A DNA stretch of 64,000 bases from Phycisphaerales bacterium (GCA_030149165.1 JASBRY010000011.1:1-64000), one strand, 5' to 3'; counted from the stretch's first letter, positions 28,403-37,587 are shown. The notes: generated by a model not told the origin, from the letters alone. Numbers and translations are program-made.

Positions 28403-29944
28403 GTGGCAAACAAGCACTTTGATGTTGTGGTGATCGGCGGCGGACCTGGTGGATATGTGGGCGCGATCCGCGCGGCGCAGCTCGGGTACAAAACAGCGAT
28501 TATCGAGCGCGCTCGCTTGGGTGGTGTGTGTCTCAACTGGGGATGCATCCCTTCCAAGGCACTGATCGCGAATGCTGAGCTCATGGAAAAACTCGCTGAG
28601 CAGGAAGAATGGGGCATCAGCACGGGCGAGGTCAAGTACGACTGGGACAAGGTCATCGGACGCTCGCGTGATGTAGCGAGCAAGCTCAACAAGGGTGTTG
28701 AGTTCCTGATGAAGAAGAACAAGATCGAGTTTTTCAACAAGCACGCGAAGATTGTCAAAGCCGGGCCAAAGGTCGAAATCGAGATCCGTGACTGCAAGCT
28801 CAATGAAGAGTTCACGCCTTCCCCTGTGGAGGTTGGTAAGGCGGCGGAGACGATCACGGCGGACAAGGTGATTGTCGCGACTGGCGCGGTCGCTCGCGAT
28901 CTTCCATTCGCGAAGTTTGACGGCGACAAGATCTGGGGTGCTCGCGAAGCGATGTACAACAAGGAGAAGCCGGAGCATTTGATCGTGGTGGGTGCGGGCG
29001 CGATCGGGATGGAGTTCGGATATGTGTACAAGAACTTCGGATCCAAGGTCACGATCATCGAGATGCTCGATCGCTTGGTCCCTGTCGAGGATGAGCAGGT
29101 CGGCAAGGAGATGACAAAGGTCTACAAGAAGCACGGCTTTGATGTGAAGGTCAAAACCGGAGTGATGGATATCGACACCAAGGGCAAGGGTGTCAAGGTC
29201 ACTTGTGCTCCGATTGGCAAGGATGGAAAGCCTGACGAATCGAAGAAGGAAGTGATCGAGGGGGACAAGGTCTTGCTCGCGATCGGTGTTGTTGGTCGCT
29301 TTGATGGATTGTTCGATGAGTCACTCGGACTGGAAACAGTCAAGGGTCACATCAAGACGGACTATGTGCCTTTGAGCAGCGATTCTCCGAGTGAGCCTAA
29401 GGCGCTGACTTACGCGACGAATCTTCCTGGGATTTACGCTATTGGTGATGTGATCGGGCCGCCTTGGCTGGCGCATGTCGCGGGCGAGGAAGCGGTGCTG
29501 TGCGTCGAGCGCTTCGCGTTCAAGGACGGCAAGACGAAGCACGATCCGATCCCGATGGATTACACAGTGATTCCTGGATGTACATACTGTCATCCGCAGG
29601 TTGGATCGGTCGGGTACACAGAGCAAGCACTCAAAGAGCAAGGCATGAAGAAGGGCACGGACTACGAGGTCGGCGTGTTCCAGAATCAAGCGCTCGGCAA
29701 GGCGATCGCGACGCGTCACACCGATGGGTTCGTCAAGATCATCCGCGGTCTCCCACGCGGCGAGATCCTCGGCGCGCACATCATGGGTGATCAAGCGACG
29801 GAACTCATCGCGGAACTCACGCTCGGACGACGGCTCGAAGCGACGACCGAAGAGATCATCGCGACGGTCCACGCGCATCCAACGATGCACGAAGCGGTGC
29901 ACGAAGCGGCGCTGGCGTCTGAGGGGCGTGTGATCAACTCGTAA
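28403..29944 (+). CDS. lpdA: Dihydrolipoyl dehydrogenase
   Basis: A 513-residue flavoenzyme (E3) that reoxidises dihydrolipoamide in 2-oxo-acid dehydrogenase and glycine cleavage complexes. It has the FAD GxGxxG motif (IGGGPGGYVG, 11-20), the redox disulfide Cys43/Cys48 in GGVCLNWGCIPSKAL, an NAD-binding motif (VVGAGAIGMEFG), and the catalytic dimer-interface motif HAHPTMHE (His492, Glu497). It is about 40 residues longer than most; the extra residues lie around 132-150, 252-268 and 323-338. Start is GTG with AGGA upstream. No E1 or E2 gene is adjacent, so it may serve several complexes. Confidence 0.95.
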   Translation: MANKHFDVVVIGGGPGGYVGAIRAAQLGYKTAIIERARLGGVCLNWGCIPSKALIANAELMEKLAEQEEWGISTGEVKYDWDKVIGRSRDVASKLNKGVEFLMKKNKIEFFNKHAKIVKAGPKVEIEIRDCKLNEEFTPSPVEVGKAAETITADKVIVATGAVARDLPFAKFDGDKIWGAREAMYNKEKPEHLIVVGAGAIGMEFGYVYKNFGSKVTIIEMLDRLVPVEDEQVGKEMTKVYKKHGFDVKVKTGVMDIDTKGKGVKVTCAPIGKDGKPDESKKEVIEGDKVLLAIGVVGRFDGLFDESLGLETVKGHIKTDYVPLSSDSPSEPKALTYATNLPGIYAIGDVIGPPWLAHVAGEEAVLCVERFAFKDGKTKHDPIPMDYTVIPGCTYCHPQVGSVGYTEQALKEQGMKKGTDYEVGVFQNQALGKAIATRHTDGFVKIIRGLPRGEILGAHIMGDQATELIAELTLGRRLEATTEEIIATVHAHPTMHEAVHEAALASEGRVINS

Positions 29945-29970
29945 GCGTGCAATATTCTTGTATTTCAATG

Positions 29971-29995
29971 AACCCGCTTGAAAGAGCGGGTTTTT
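29971..29995 (+). terminator. Terminator of lpdA
   Basis: AACCCGCT (29971-29978) pairs with AGCGGGTT (29985-29992) and leads into a T run. Confidence 0.88.
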
Positions 29996-30024
29996 ATTCA
30001 TGAAGATCAAGCAAGCAGATTTCC

Positions 30025-30053
30025 TTGTGTGCGTCTTGAGTGCTTGGTATACT
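30025..30053 (+). promoter_or_regulatory. Sigma-70-like promoter of the FG-GAP protein
   Basis: TTGTGT (30025-30030) and TATACT (30048-30053) have the ideal 17-base spacing; the start codon lies 35 bases downstream. Confidence 0.55.
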
Positions 30054-30087
30054 GCGCGAGCGGCACAACTCAAACTAGGAGAAACCG

Positions 30088-31371
30088 ATGCAGAATCAGG
30101 TTGCGTTGTTCTCGGTGTTGATGATCGGCGCGGTTGCGTACGGACAAGCGTGTGATCCGATGTCCATCTTTGCTCCGGAGGTTCGGACGCAGATGGGGAG
30201 CGAGCCGGAGGATATTGCGGCGGCGGACTTTGATGAGGATGGGGATCTGGATCTGGTGATCGCTGGGGTCACGCTCGGGACTCGATTCTTTCAGGTGATG
30301 CTCAACAACGGCGATGGGAGTTTCGCGGCACCTGTTCAGCATCCGCTCATGAGCAATCCGTTCTGTGTGGTCGTCGCGGATATGAACAACGACTCGCACA
30401 TGGATGTCATCGTGGGGCATGGATCGATCCCTGATGTGTCGATCGCGCTGGGGGACGGGATGGGAGGGTTCTCGCCTGCGATTCAGTACAGCGCTGGAGG
30501 GTTCGCGACGATCAATGATCTGGTGGTTGGTGACTGGGACGGCGATGGGTTCAACGATGTCGCGGTGGTCGTCAACGGCAATCACATTCGGACACTGCAG
30601 GGAGATGGGGCTGGAGGGCTAGGGCCTCAGACGACCAAGCTGACCTTTGGGGTTTCGGTCGCGCTTGCGGTTGCGGACCTGAACGCGGACGGCGATCCTG
30701 ATCTGGTGCTTGGTGATCAGAACGGCGAGGTCAAAGTGCTGTATGGGATCGCGGGTGATGACTTCGCGGTCCAGACTGGTGTGGATGTTGGTGTCTTTGT
30801 GCAGCATCTGGATCTTGCGGATATGGATAACGATGGGGATCTTGATGTGGTGGTCTCTGGGATTCTCCCTTCGGAAATTGTGGTTGTTGAGAACACTGGC
30901 GCCGGCGTGATGACGCTTGGTCCGAGTCAGAGCATCGCGATCGTTCCGCAGGGGGTCGCGACGGCGGACTTTGATTCAGACGGGAACAACGATGTGATCG
31001 TGGCGCTGTCGAACACCAACGCACTAGCGCTGATGCGCGGCAATGGAGATCTGACGCTCAATACACAGATCAACTACGGCGCGGGATTCGACAACCTCAG
31101 GGTCGTCGCGGGTGATCTTGACGGGAACGGATCAGCGGATGTTGCGTGCGCGTCGGGGAATGGTTTGTCTGTTTCGGTGCTGCTGAACACCTGCGCTGCG
31201 GGATGTCCGGCGGATCTGACTGGTGAAGGCGATCTGAACTTCCTCGATGTCAGCGCGTTCCTCGCGGCGTACGGCAATATGGATCCGAGCGCGGACTTCG
31301 AACCTGATGGGATGTTCAACTTTCTCGATGTGAGCGCCTTCCTCGCAGCGTTCGCGGCGGGGTGTCCATGA
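30088..31371 (+). CDS. Secreted FG-GAP/VCBS-repeat protein with dockerin-like C-terminus
   Basis: A 427-residue protein with signal peptide MQNQVALFSVLMIGAVAYGQA. The body is a chain of FG-GAP/VCBS-type repeats, each with a calcium-binding-like D-x-D-x-D-G-D-x-D-L motif (DFDEDGDLDLVIAG, DMNNDSHMDVIVG, DWDGDGFNDVAV, DLNADGDPDLVLG, DMDNDGDLDVVVSG, DFDSDGNNDVIVAL, DLDGNGSADVACA). These form a beta-propeller. The last 55 residues are a dockerin-like double motif (DLTGEGDLNFLDVSAFL ... MFNFLDVSAFL ... GCP). AGGAG lies six bases before the ATG. Such repeats serve adhesion or cell-surface binding; the ligand is unknown. A promoter precedes and a terminator follows, so it is monocistronic. Confidence 0.88.
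   Translation: MQNQVALFSVLMIGAVAYGQACDPMSIFAPEVRTQMGSEPEDIAAADFDEDGDLDLVIAGVTLGTRFFQVMLNNGDGSFAAPVQHPLMSNPFCVVVADMNNDSHMDVIVGHGSIPDVSIALGDGMGGFSPAIQYSAGGFATINDLVVGDWDGDGFNDVAVVVNGNHIRTLQGDGAGGLGPQTTKLTFGVSVALAVADLNADGDPDLVLGDQNGEVKVLYGIAGDDFAVQTGVDVGVFVQHLDLADMDNDGDLDVVVSGILPSEIVVVENTGAGVMTLGPSQSIAIVPQGVATADFDSDGNNDVIVALSNTNALALMRGNGDLTLNTQINYGAGFDNLRVVAGDLDGNGSADVACASGNGLSVSVLLNTCAAGCPADLTGEGDLNFLDVSAFLAAYGNMDPSADFEPDGMFNFLDVSAFLAAFAAGCP
31198..31371 (+). repeat. Dockerin-like module, copy 1
   Basis: Encodes the C-terminal double NFLDVSAFL motif. By eye it is highly similar at DNA level to copy 2 in the gene ending at 33564 (for example GATCTGAACTTCCTCGATGT and TTCCTCGCGGCGTACGG are identical in both), much more than the rest of the two genes. 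This points to recent copying or gene conversion of the module. Confidence 0.75.
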
Positions 31372-31401
31372 GCTTGTAAGTCTATATGAATCTCATGAAA
31401 G

Positions 31402-31420
31402 CCCGCTTCTGAGCGGGTTT
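31402..31420 (+). terminator. Terminator of the FG-GAP protein gene
   Basis: CCCGCT (31402-31407) pairs with AGCGGG (31412-31417) around TCTG, followed by a run of T. Confidence 0.8.
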
Positions 31421-31498
31421 TTGCTTGGTGTGTTTGGGTGGTTGTGGTAGGATGAGGGCCGATTGAGGGGTCGGGTCTGGGGAGATGGAGATTTGTGT

Positions 31499-32542
31499 AT
31501 GTTACGAGATGTTGTTGGACCCACTGCGGGTGTCTTTATTGGACTGGCCGCTGGTGCGGTGTCGGCGCAGGATGTGTTGCTGATCCCCGATTCGTCGGCG
31601 GACTCGGTGTGGGTGTTCGATGCGTTTGATGGATCGCTGATCGACAACGCGTTCATTACCGATCCAGGAAGCGACGACGGCGTGGATGTGTTTGATCGTC
31701 CGCTGGAGGTACTGGTTGCTTCCGATGGAACACTGCTGATCACGGATCAGTTTGCCAATGTGGTGTCCCGCTTCAGTGCGGATGGGACTTTCATCGGGAT
31801 CATGTCGCTCGGCGGGATGGAAGACACGAACATCATGAACAACATCCGCGGCGGTCATGTCCTCACGAGTGGTCCTGATGCTGGGGATGTGCTCGTGACC
31901 AACTCTGGCGCGTTCAATGATCTGGTGGTTTCGCAGAAGAATGTGAAGCGATTGGATCCGAGTGATGGTTCGGAGCTGACGGACTTCGCGTTCAATCGCT
32001 ACGGCGGGATCCGCGGGCCGTTCGATGCCATCGAATACAACGGTGAGGTCCTCGTCGCTGATGAGGGACAGGACAAGATCGTGCGTTACACGCTCGAGGG
32101 AAAGTTCAACGAGCGTTTTACGAGTGCCCTTGCGGTTCCTCAGCTTGATTTCCCTCAGCAGATGGCGATCGCGAGCAACGGGAATTTGCTCGTGTGCGCC
32201 TTCAGCAGCGGATTCATTCTGGAGTTTGATTCCAGCGGATCGCTCGTGGGTCAGTACGATCCCGGCACGCTTGAGTTGTATCGCGGGATTGCGGAACTCG
32301 GGAACGGGAACCTGCTCGTCACGACCACAAGCGGCGTGTTCGAGGTCACTCGGACGGGATTGGTCGTCGAGACTGAAGCGGCGGGCGATGGGTTCCGCTA
32401 CATCACGAAGGTCGGATCGGTCGCTGTGCCTCGGCGTGCAACGATTGAGTCCAAGAGTGAAGTCGTCGCGAAACCTGATCTGCGGGATCGGGATGAGATC
32501 ATGCGTGATGAGCGCGGACTTTCGAAGGGAGGCTCGCGATGA
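31499..32542 (+). CDS. Secreted beta-propeller-like protein
   Basis: A 347-residue protein starting MLRDVVGPTAGVFIGLAAGAVSAQ, a likely signal peptide. The body has repeated 'LLIPDSSADSVWVFDAFDG', 'LLITDQFANVVSRFSADG', 'VLVADEGQDKIVRYTLEG', 'LLVCAFSSGFILEFDSSG' units: a Leu-Leu/Val-x-Asp strand then an aromatic-x-x-x-G turn. This fits an NHL- or SMP-30-like six-bladed propeller. It has no sorting tail of its own, but its stop codon overlaps the start of the next gene (ATGA, four bases), so the two are translationally coupled and may form a pair in which the second protein carries the anchor. Confidence 0.78.
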   Translation: MLRDVVGPTAGVFIGLAAGAVSAQDVLLIPDSSADSVWVFDAFDGSLIDNAFITDPGSDDGVDVFDRPLEVLVASDGTLLITDQFANVVSRFSADGTFIGIMSLGGMEDTNIMNNIRGGHVLTSGPDAGDVLVTNSGAFNDLVVSQKNVKRLDPSDGSELTDFAFNRYGGIRGPFDAIEYNGEVLVADEGQDKIVRYTLEGKFNERFTSALAVPQLDFPQQMAIASNGNLLVCAFSSGFILEFDSSGSLVGQYDPGTLELYRGIAELGNGNLLVTTTSGVFEVTRTGLVVETEAAGDGFRYITKVGSVAVPRRATIESKSEVVAKPDLRDRDEIMRDERGLSKGGSR

Positions 32543-33564
32543 AGCTTGCACAGATTGGTTTGATCGGATTGACTGCTGGATTGGTTTCGGGATCGGCTCA
32601 CGCTGGGACTCCGACGCACGCGTACATCATCGAGGGTTCGGGGTTCTTCGGCGCGCCGGGGATCGAGCTGGCGCAGGTGGGCCGCGTGAATCTTTCGGAT
32701 CCGAGCGATGTGGTGCGGACTCCGGTGGCGGGGGATCTGCTCCGCTTTGGTGGAGGGGATATGAATGCATCGGGTGAGGTCATCGGGTTTGAGAACACGA
32801 CCAACGCGCTGCGCACTATTGATGTCATGAGCGGCGGCAACACGCTGATCGACTCGATCGGGTTTATGGATTCGGGAGTCGCCGGGATGACACTGACCAA
32901 TGACGGATCGACGGCGATCGTGGTCGGGACTGTGGGCGCGTTCTCACGCTTCGTGCTCGCGGACGCGGCGACGGGTGCTGTGCAGAGCGTGCACAATATA
33001 CTCAACTTCGACGCGATCGGTTCGATCGCGGTGGTTCCGGAGGGGCATCCTTCGTTGATGCCTGGTGATTTGTACGGCTTGGCGCTGACCTCCGGAGGGA
33101 GTGTGCGTTTGGTGCGGATCGATCTGGGCGCCAACACGATCACCACCGTGCATACATTGTTCGGTGTTGGGTTCAGTGCGCAGTTTGAAACGGGATTGGA
33201 CTTTGCGAGCGACGGCACGCTCTATGGGATGATCCAGGGATTTGACGAGATCGCGCCGGATCAGTTTGTCGAGATCTCCAGCCACTTGTACACAATCGAT
33301 ACGACGACCGGAGCGCTCAACCTTCTGGGAGTGATCGAAGCAGACGGGACATGGGACGCGGTCACGCTCGTGATTGACGAAGCGCCGGATACTTCGTGTC
33401 CCGCGGACCTGACCGGTGAGGGTGATCTGAACTTCCTCGATGTCTCCGCGTTCCTCGCGGCGTACGGGAACATGGATCCGAGCGCGGACTTTGAAACGGA
33501 TGGGAGCTTCAACTTCCTTGATGTGAGTGCATATCTCGCGGCGTACAGCGCTGGGTGTCCCTGA
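32539..33564 (+). CDS. Secreted protein with dockerin-like C-terminus
   Basis: A 341-residue protein with signal peptide MKLAQIGLIGLTAGLVSGSAHA. The body is also propeller-like (LLRFGGGDMNASGEVIGFEN, TTNALRTIDVMSGG, SHLYTIDTTTGALNLLGVIE). It ends with the double motif DLTGEGDLNFLDVSAFL and SFNFLDVSAYL before GCP. GGGAGG sits about six bases before the ATG, inside the end of the upstream gene, with which it overlaps by four bases. The dockerin-like tail is nearly identical to that of the FG-GAP protein upstream. Confidence 0.82.
   Translation: MKLAQIGLIGLTAGLVSGSAHAGTPTHAYIIEGSGFFGAPGIELAQVGRVNLSDPSDVVRTPVAGDLLRFGGGDMNASGEVIGFENTTNALRTIDVMSGGNTLIDSIGFMDSGVAGMTLTNDGSTAIVVGTVGAFSRFVLADAATGAVQSVHNILNFDAIGSIAVVPEGHPSLMPGDLYGLALTSGGSVRLVRIDLGANTITTVHTLFGVGFSAQFETGLDFASDGTLYGMIQGFDEIAPDQFVEISSHLYTIDTTTGALNLLGVIEADGTWDAVTLVIDEAPDTSCPADLTGEGDLNFLDVSAFLAAYGNMDPSADFETDGSFNFLDVSAYLAAYSAGCP
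33394..33564 (+). repeat. Dockerin-like module, copy 2
   Basis: Partner of the module at 31198-31371; both encode NFLDVSAFLAAYGNMDPSAD unchanged, with mostly synonymous differences. Confidence 0.75.
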
Positions 33565-33585
33565 TTGGGCTTCAATCGATTTTTG

Positions 33586-33616
33586 AGCCTCGCATCGACG
33601 GTGCGGGGCTTTTTTA
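33586..33616 (+). terminator. Terminator of the two-gene propeller operon
   Basis: AGCCTCGCA (33586-33594) pairs with TGCGGGGCT (33602-33610) with one G-T pair, then six T. Confidence 0.88.
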
Positions 33617-33694
33617 TGCCTCTGATACTGTGGTACGCGGCGACTGCAACGCGGCTGGGTTCGATGGACCTGATTGGGTAGAAAGGACATCACC

Positions 33695-35263
33695 ATGAAC
33701 AGTCTGCAGCGGATTCTTGAGGGTCTTGGTCGAGGAATGGGCACCGCCCTTTGTGTGGCTGTGTGTTTGAGCTGCTTCGTGAGTGGAGCGAGTGCGGATT
33801 GGCCGAGTGGGGTTGGGACTTCGATTGATGCGGGACCGATCAATAACTTTATTGGCGGCGAGCACGCGATGGTTTCGGGTGATGACGGCTCGGTATGGGT
33901 TTCGTGGCAGGACAGTTTCTGTGTCGGACAGCTGCGCGTACAGCGTGTTGGTTATGAGGGTGACCTGCTGATCCCGATGGGGATCGCGGCGCAGGATGAT
34001 CCGACTTGTGGGTTCTTTCTGCCTCCGAGTATGACTGTTGTTGGGGATGAGCTTGTGGTGAGTAGGGCGCTTGCGTCGGTGCCTGATTCTCCGGTGCTGC
34101 GATTCGATGAGATCGGCGCGCCTGTGTGGGGTGAGGGATACGCGGGTGAAGAGGGCGTGGTTCAGGGGTTGGGTCAGCTGGTCACCCTTTCCAATGGTGA
34201 TGTGCTTGTCGTCACAAGCAGCGGCGGATCGATCCTGGCGCAGCGTGTGGGCGCTGATGGGAAGTCAGTCTGGGATGAACAAACGGTGGTGGTCGATGGG
34301 ATCACCTCAAACCATCGAGTGTTCTCCGTCGTCGCGGATCAGAGCGGCGGCGCGATCGTGTTCTGGGACACGCATCTCGCGTACACCAAACTCATCTTTG
34401 CGATGCGGATCAACGCGCAGGGCGAGCGGGTATGGGACGAGACGCTTCGCCTTGTTGAAGCACCTCCGGGTGTTGCGAGCTCGCGCCATAGTGATCCGAT
34501 CGCGGTGAGCGATGGTGCGAACGGCGCGGTGCTGGTCTTCGCGAAGGGGTTTGAGACAGGGACGACTCCCACCCCACTGCTGATGCAGCGGATTCTGAAT
34601 GATGGGACGCTCGCGTTTGATATCGGAGGCGTGCGTGTTTCGGAGAGTTCGCAGCGCCAGTTCTTTCCAGAGCTTGTTGTGGATCCGAGCACGCGCGATG
34701 TCTTTGTCGTCTGGTACGAGGGACTCATCAACGCGAGTGTTCGCGCGCAGCGTATGGATCTGCTTGGACAACAACTCTGGGGGAGCGAGGGTATTGAAGT
34801 ACGCGCGCTCTCGCAGGATCTTCCTCGATTTGATGCGGATGTCGTTGGTGACCAACTCTGGGTCGTGAGCGCGGATCTGGATGAGATCGCGGTACACGCG
34901 TTTGGTGCTGATGGCGCTGCGAACAGTGGATCGGGATGGGGCGTGACAGACGAAGGATCACAGGGGCGCGTGCAGTGTGTCGCGAGCGGTGATGGGGTCG
35001 TGGTTGGATGGATCGGGACCAACGAGAGCGGCGTTGGATCGGTCTTTGTGCAGCGCGTCAATGACGATGGACGACTCGGTAATCCGGCGTGCAGTGGTGC
35101 GGATCTTGCTGAGCCGTTTGGTTCGTTGAACTTTCTGGATGTGAGTGCGTTCCTGAGCGCGTTTGCGTCTCAGGATCTCTCTGTTGACTTTGAATCCGAC
35201 GGCTCATTGAATTTCTTGGATGTCTCAGCGTTCTTGTCGATCTTCAGCGGCGGATGTCCATGA
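33695..35263 (+). CDS. Secreted protein with dockerin-like C-terminus, unknown function
   Basis: A 522-residue protein. The start is MNSLQRILEG (AAAGGA seven bases upstream); a TTG 21 bases earlier is less likely. The signal segment is LGRGMGTALCVAVCLSCFVSGASA. The body has repeated 'SVWVSWQDSF', 'VWDEQTVVVDG', 'AIVFWDTH', 'AVLVFAKG', 'VFVVWYEG' strands followed by 'RVWDETLRL' type elements, a repeat pattern suggestive of a beta-propeller sialidase/lectin-like fold. The tail has two NFLDVSAFLS motifs and ends in GGCP; it is more diverged than the other two copies. Flanked by terminators on both sides, so it is a single-gene unit. Confidence 0.8.
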   Translation: MNSLQRILEGLGRGMGTALCVAVCLSCFVSGASADWPSGVGTSIDAGPINNFIGGEHAMVSGDDGSVWVSWQDSFCVGQLRVQRVGYEGDLLIPMGIAAQDDPTCGFFLPPSMTVVGDELVVSRALASVPDSPVLRFDEIGAPVWGEGYAGEEGVVQGLGQLVTLSNGDVLVVTSSGGSILAQRVGADGKSVWDEQTVVVDGITSNHRVFSVVADQSGGAIVFWDTHLAYTKLIFAMRINAQGERVWDETLRLVEAPPGVASSRHSDPIAVSDGANGAVLVFAKGFETGTTPTPLLMQRILNDGTLAFDIGGVRVSESSQRQFFPELVVDPSTRDVFVVWYEGLINASVRAQRMDLLGQQLWGSEGIEVRALSQDLPRFDADVVGDQLWVVSADLDEIAVHAFGADGAANSGSGWGVTDEGSQGRVQCVASGDGVVVGWIGTNESGVGSVFVQRVNDDGRLGNPACSGADLAEPFGSLNFLDVSAFLSAFASQDLSVDFESDGSLNFLDVSAFLSIFSGGCP

Positions 35264-35290
35264 GAATATGCTGAGTTGTTGATTCAAAGA

Positions 35291-35321
35291 AAAGAGCCCC
35301 GAGTGTGCGTCGGGGCTCTTT
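35291..35321. terminator. Bidirectional terminator shared with the transketolase gene
   Basis: AAAGAGCCCCGA (35291-35302) pairs perfectly with TCGGGGCTCTTT (35310-35321). The stem ends in A/T-rich sequence on both sides and lies between convergent genes. Confidence 0.88.
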
Positions 35322-35346
35322 GTGGTTTTGGGATGTTGAGTGTCGT

Positions 35347-37317
35347 TTAGACAGGGACTCCGAGGAGCGCCATGACTTTGTTGACGATGTCCTGAGCGGT
35401 CAGGCCGCACATTTGGAGCATCTCGTCTGGGGTGCGGGCACTCTTGGGGATGCGCTGGACATACATCTGCGCCAGTTCGAAGCCGTCTCCGGATTCCATG
35501 AGTGCGTCGGCGATCGCGGATCCGAGTCCGCCGCCGTAGTTGTCCTCGAGGGAGACGACGAATCCGCCGTTGGCGGCGACGATGTCCAGGAGCTTATCGG
35601 TGTCGAAGGGGATCGAGTACATATCGAGGAGGGTCGCGGAGACGCCGGCTTTGTCGAGCAGTTCGACGGCTTTGTTTCCTTCGTGGACCATGATCCCTGA
35701 AGCGGCGAGGACGATATCGCGTCCTTGTGCGAGGGTTTCGAATCCTCCCAGGTTGAAGACATGGTCGTCGGAGTAGAGCAGTTCGGTGTCTGCTCGAAGG
35801 GTACGCATGTAGCACATGCCTTCGTATTCCGCCATCGTCGCGGTGAGCGAGTACGCGGCGTACGCGTCGGCGGGCTGAAGAATGTAGCATCCTGGATTGC
35901 CGCGATGATCGGTCGTCAGTGAGAGCGAGCGGAACCACGCGACATCGGGGAGTGACATCTGTGATGGACCATCAGCAGCGAGAGTGATCCCTGCGTGTGA
36001 ACCAACAATCTTGAGGTTCGCGCCGGAGTTCATTCCCATTTCGATCTGGTCGTACGCACGCGTGAGGAACTTGGCGAAGCTGGAGCAGAACGGGACTTTC
36101 CCGGCGGCGCTCATACCCGCGCCGACGGAGATCATGTTCTGTTCTGCGATCTTGCATTCGATGAAGCGGTCCGCGTTGTCTTTGTTCTTCGCGAAAGTTT
36201 CGGAGAAGGTTGAGTTGGAGACATCCGCATCGAGGACGACGACATCGGGGTTGGTCGCGCCCAGGGCGCGGAGCGCGACGCCGTACGCTTTGCGTGTCGC
36301 GAACTTCCCTGTGTGGAGGACATTCTCCATGTCCAGCTCGCGCATTGCTTCGGAGAGCGTGAGCAGGTCGTCGCTTGGGAGCTGACGATCCGGAGCTTGC
36401 GCGGGCGGTTCAATCGTGAACTGATCGGTCCCTGCGAGCGAGGAGGTGAGCTCGATGCGTGCTTCGTTAAGCTCGGCGAGTGCTTTTTCGAGTGCTTCGC
36501 CCGTCGCGGGTTTGCCGTGCCATCCGCCGCCTTGGAGTGATGGGCATCCCCATCCCTTGATGGTGGTCGCGATCACAGCGATCGGCTTTGCGTTTGGATC
36601 TGCGGAGACGGCGGTGAAGCGGTCGAACGCGTCTTTGATTTGGTCTGGTGCGTGTCCGTCGATGCTGATGACTTCGAAGCCGTAGGCAGCGAACTTCGCG
36701 GCGAGGACTTGCGGGGACTGTTGTCCCGAGACACGATCGGCTTGGCCGTACTCGTTGCAGTTGACGATGGTGCAGACATTGGAGAGTTGGTGGTCGATGA
36801 TGAAGTCCATCGCTTCGGCGATTTGTCCTTCGCGGACTTCGCCGTCACCACAGAGGCAGTAGACACGGCGGTCGGTGCCGTCGAGACGCGCGGCTTTCGC
36901 GACACCTGCAGCGACAGAGAGTCCCTGTCCGAGCGATCCGGTCGCGGCGTCGAAGAAGTCGACGCCTTCCATTGGGTTCGGGTGACCATCGAGGACAGAC
37001 TTCCACTCGCGGAGTGTGGAGAGGTCATCGACAGTGAGTTTGCGGCGGTTGTCGGCGTCTCCGACCATGACGCCGAGGGTCGCCATCGCAGCGTAAACAG
37101 CTGGGACTGCGTGACCTTCGGAAAGCACGAGGCGATCTGAGGTTGGGTAGTTGGGGTAGTCTGGGGACCAACGCATCGAGGAGAACATGAGGGTCGTGAC
37201 GATGTGTCCGATGCTCATGGCGCTGGTGGGGTGACCTGTGCCTGAGGCGGCGGTCATTTCGAGCGAGAGGCGGTCGAGTTCGATGGCTTGTGCGTGGACG
37301 GCGGCTTCAAATGACAT
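35347..37317 (-). CDS. tkt: Transketolase
   Basis: A 656-residue thiamine-diphosphate enzyme of the pentose phosphate pathway. The N-terminal half has SGTGHPTSAMSIGH, the GSLGQGLSVAAG loop, and the TPP/metal site CLCGDGEVREGQIAEAMDF with NCNEYGQ. The central pyrimidine-binding part carries 'IECKIAEQNMISVGAGMSAAG' with the catalytic Glu, and the C-terminal domain follows. The substitution of 'QADR' and 'HGHAP-type' elements (SIDGHAPDQI) by near-standard forms suggests normal activity. GGAGGT lies before the ATG. It is not linked to other sugar-phosphate genes here. Confidence 0.93.
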   Translation of the reverse strand: MSFEAAVHAQAIELDRLSLEMTAASGTGHPTSAMSIGHIVTTLMFSSMRWSPDYPNYPTSDRLVLSEGHAVPAVYAAMATLGVMVGDADNRRKLTVDDLSTLREWKSVLDGHPNPMEGVDFFDAATGSLGQGLSVAAGVAKAARLDGTDRRVYCLCGDGEVREGQIAEAMDFIIDHQLSNVCTIVNCNEYGQADRVSGQQSPQVLAAKFAAYGFEVISIDGHAPDQIKDAFDRFTAVSADPNAKPIAVIATTIKGWGCPSLQGGGWHGKPATGEALEKALAELNEARIELTSSLAGTDQFTIEPPAQAPDRQLPSDDLLTLSEAMRELDMENVLHTGKFATRKAYGVALRALGATNPDVVVLDADVSNSTFSETFAKNKDNADRFIECKIAEQNMISVGAGMSAAGKVPFCSSFAKFLTRAYDQIEMGMNSGANLKIVGSHAGITLAADGPSQMSLPDVAWFRSLSLTTDHRGNPGCYILQPADAYAAYSLTATMAEYEGMCYMRTLRADTELLYSDDHVFNLGGFETLAQGRDIVLAASGIMVHEGNKAVELLDKAGVSATLLDMYSIPFDTDKLLDIVAANGGFVVSLEDNYGGGLGSAIADALMESGDGFELAQMYVQRIPKSARTPDEMLQMCGLTAQDIVNKVMALLGVPV

Positions 37318-37587
37318 GAGGGGACCTCCAAAAACGACGAAGCCGCCCTTCCTGGACCCCTGTCACCGGCCTCAACACGAGGAAAATAGGGGTCCGGAGC
37401 GCGGCGGTCGCGGGTAAGTTGTTGTACTGAGGGGGAGTCTAGCGCGGGTACAGGGGTCCATCATGGGATGGGTGTGCAGTGGCACTGAAATTGTTGGGAT
37501 TGGGTCGAAATCTTGCATTGATTCATCCCGAATCTGGACTGAATCTGGGACGGATTGGGTCAGTGAGATGCCGAGGATCGGAGGGTT

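Noticed and set aside
28147..28422. 91-codon Cys-rich frame upstream of lpdA
   Set aside because: No ribosome site, overlaps the lpdA start, contains the likely promoter.
31502..32551. 349-codon minus-strand frame opposite the propeller gene
   Set aside because: The plus strand has a signal peptide, repeats and coupling to the next gene; the minus frame has none.
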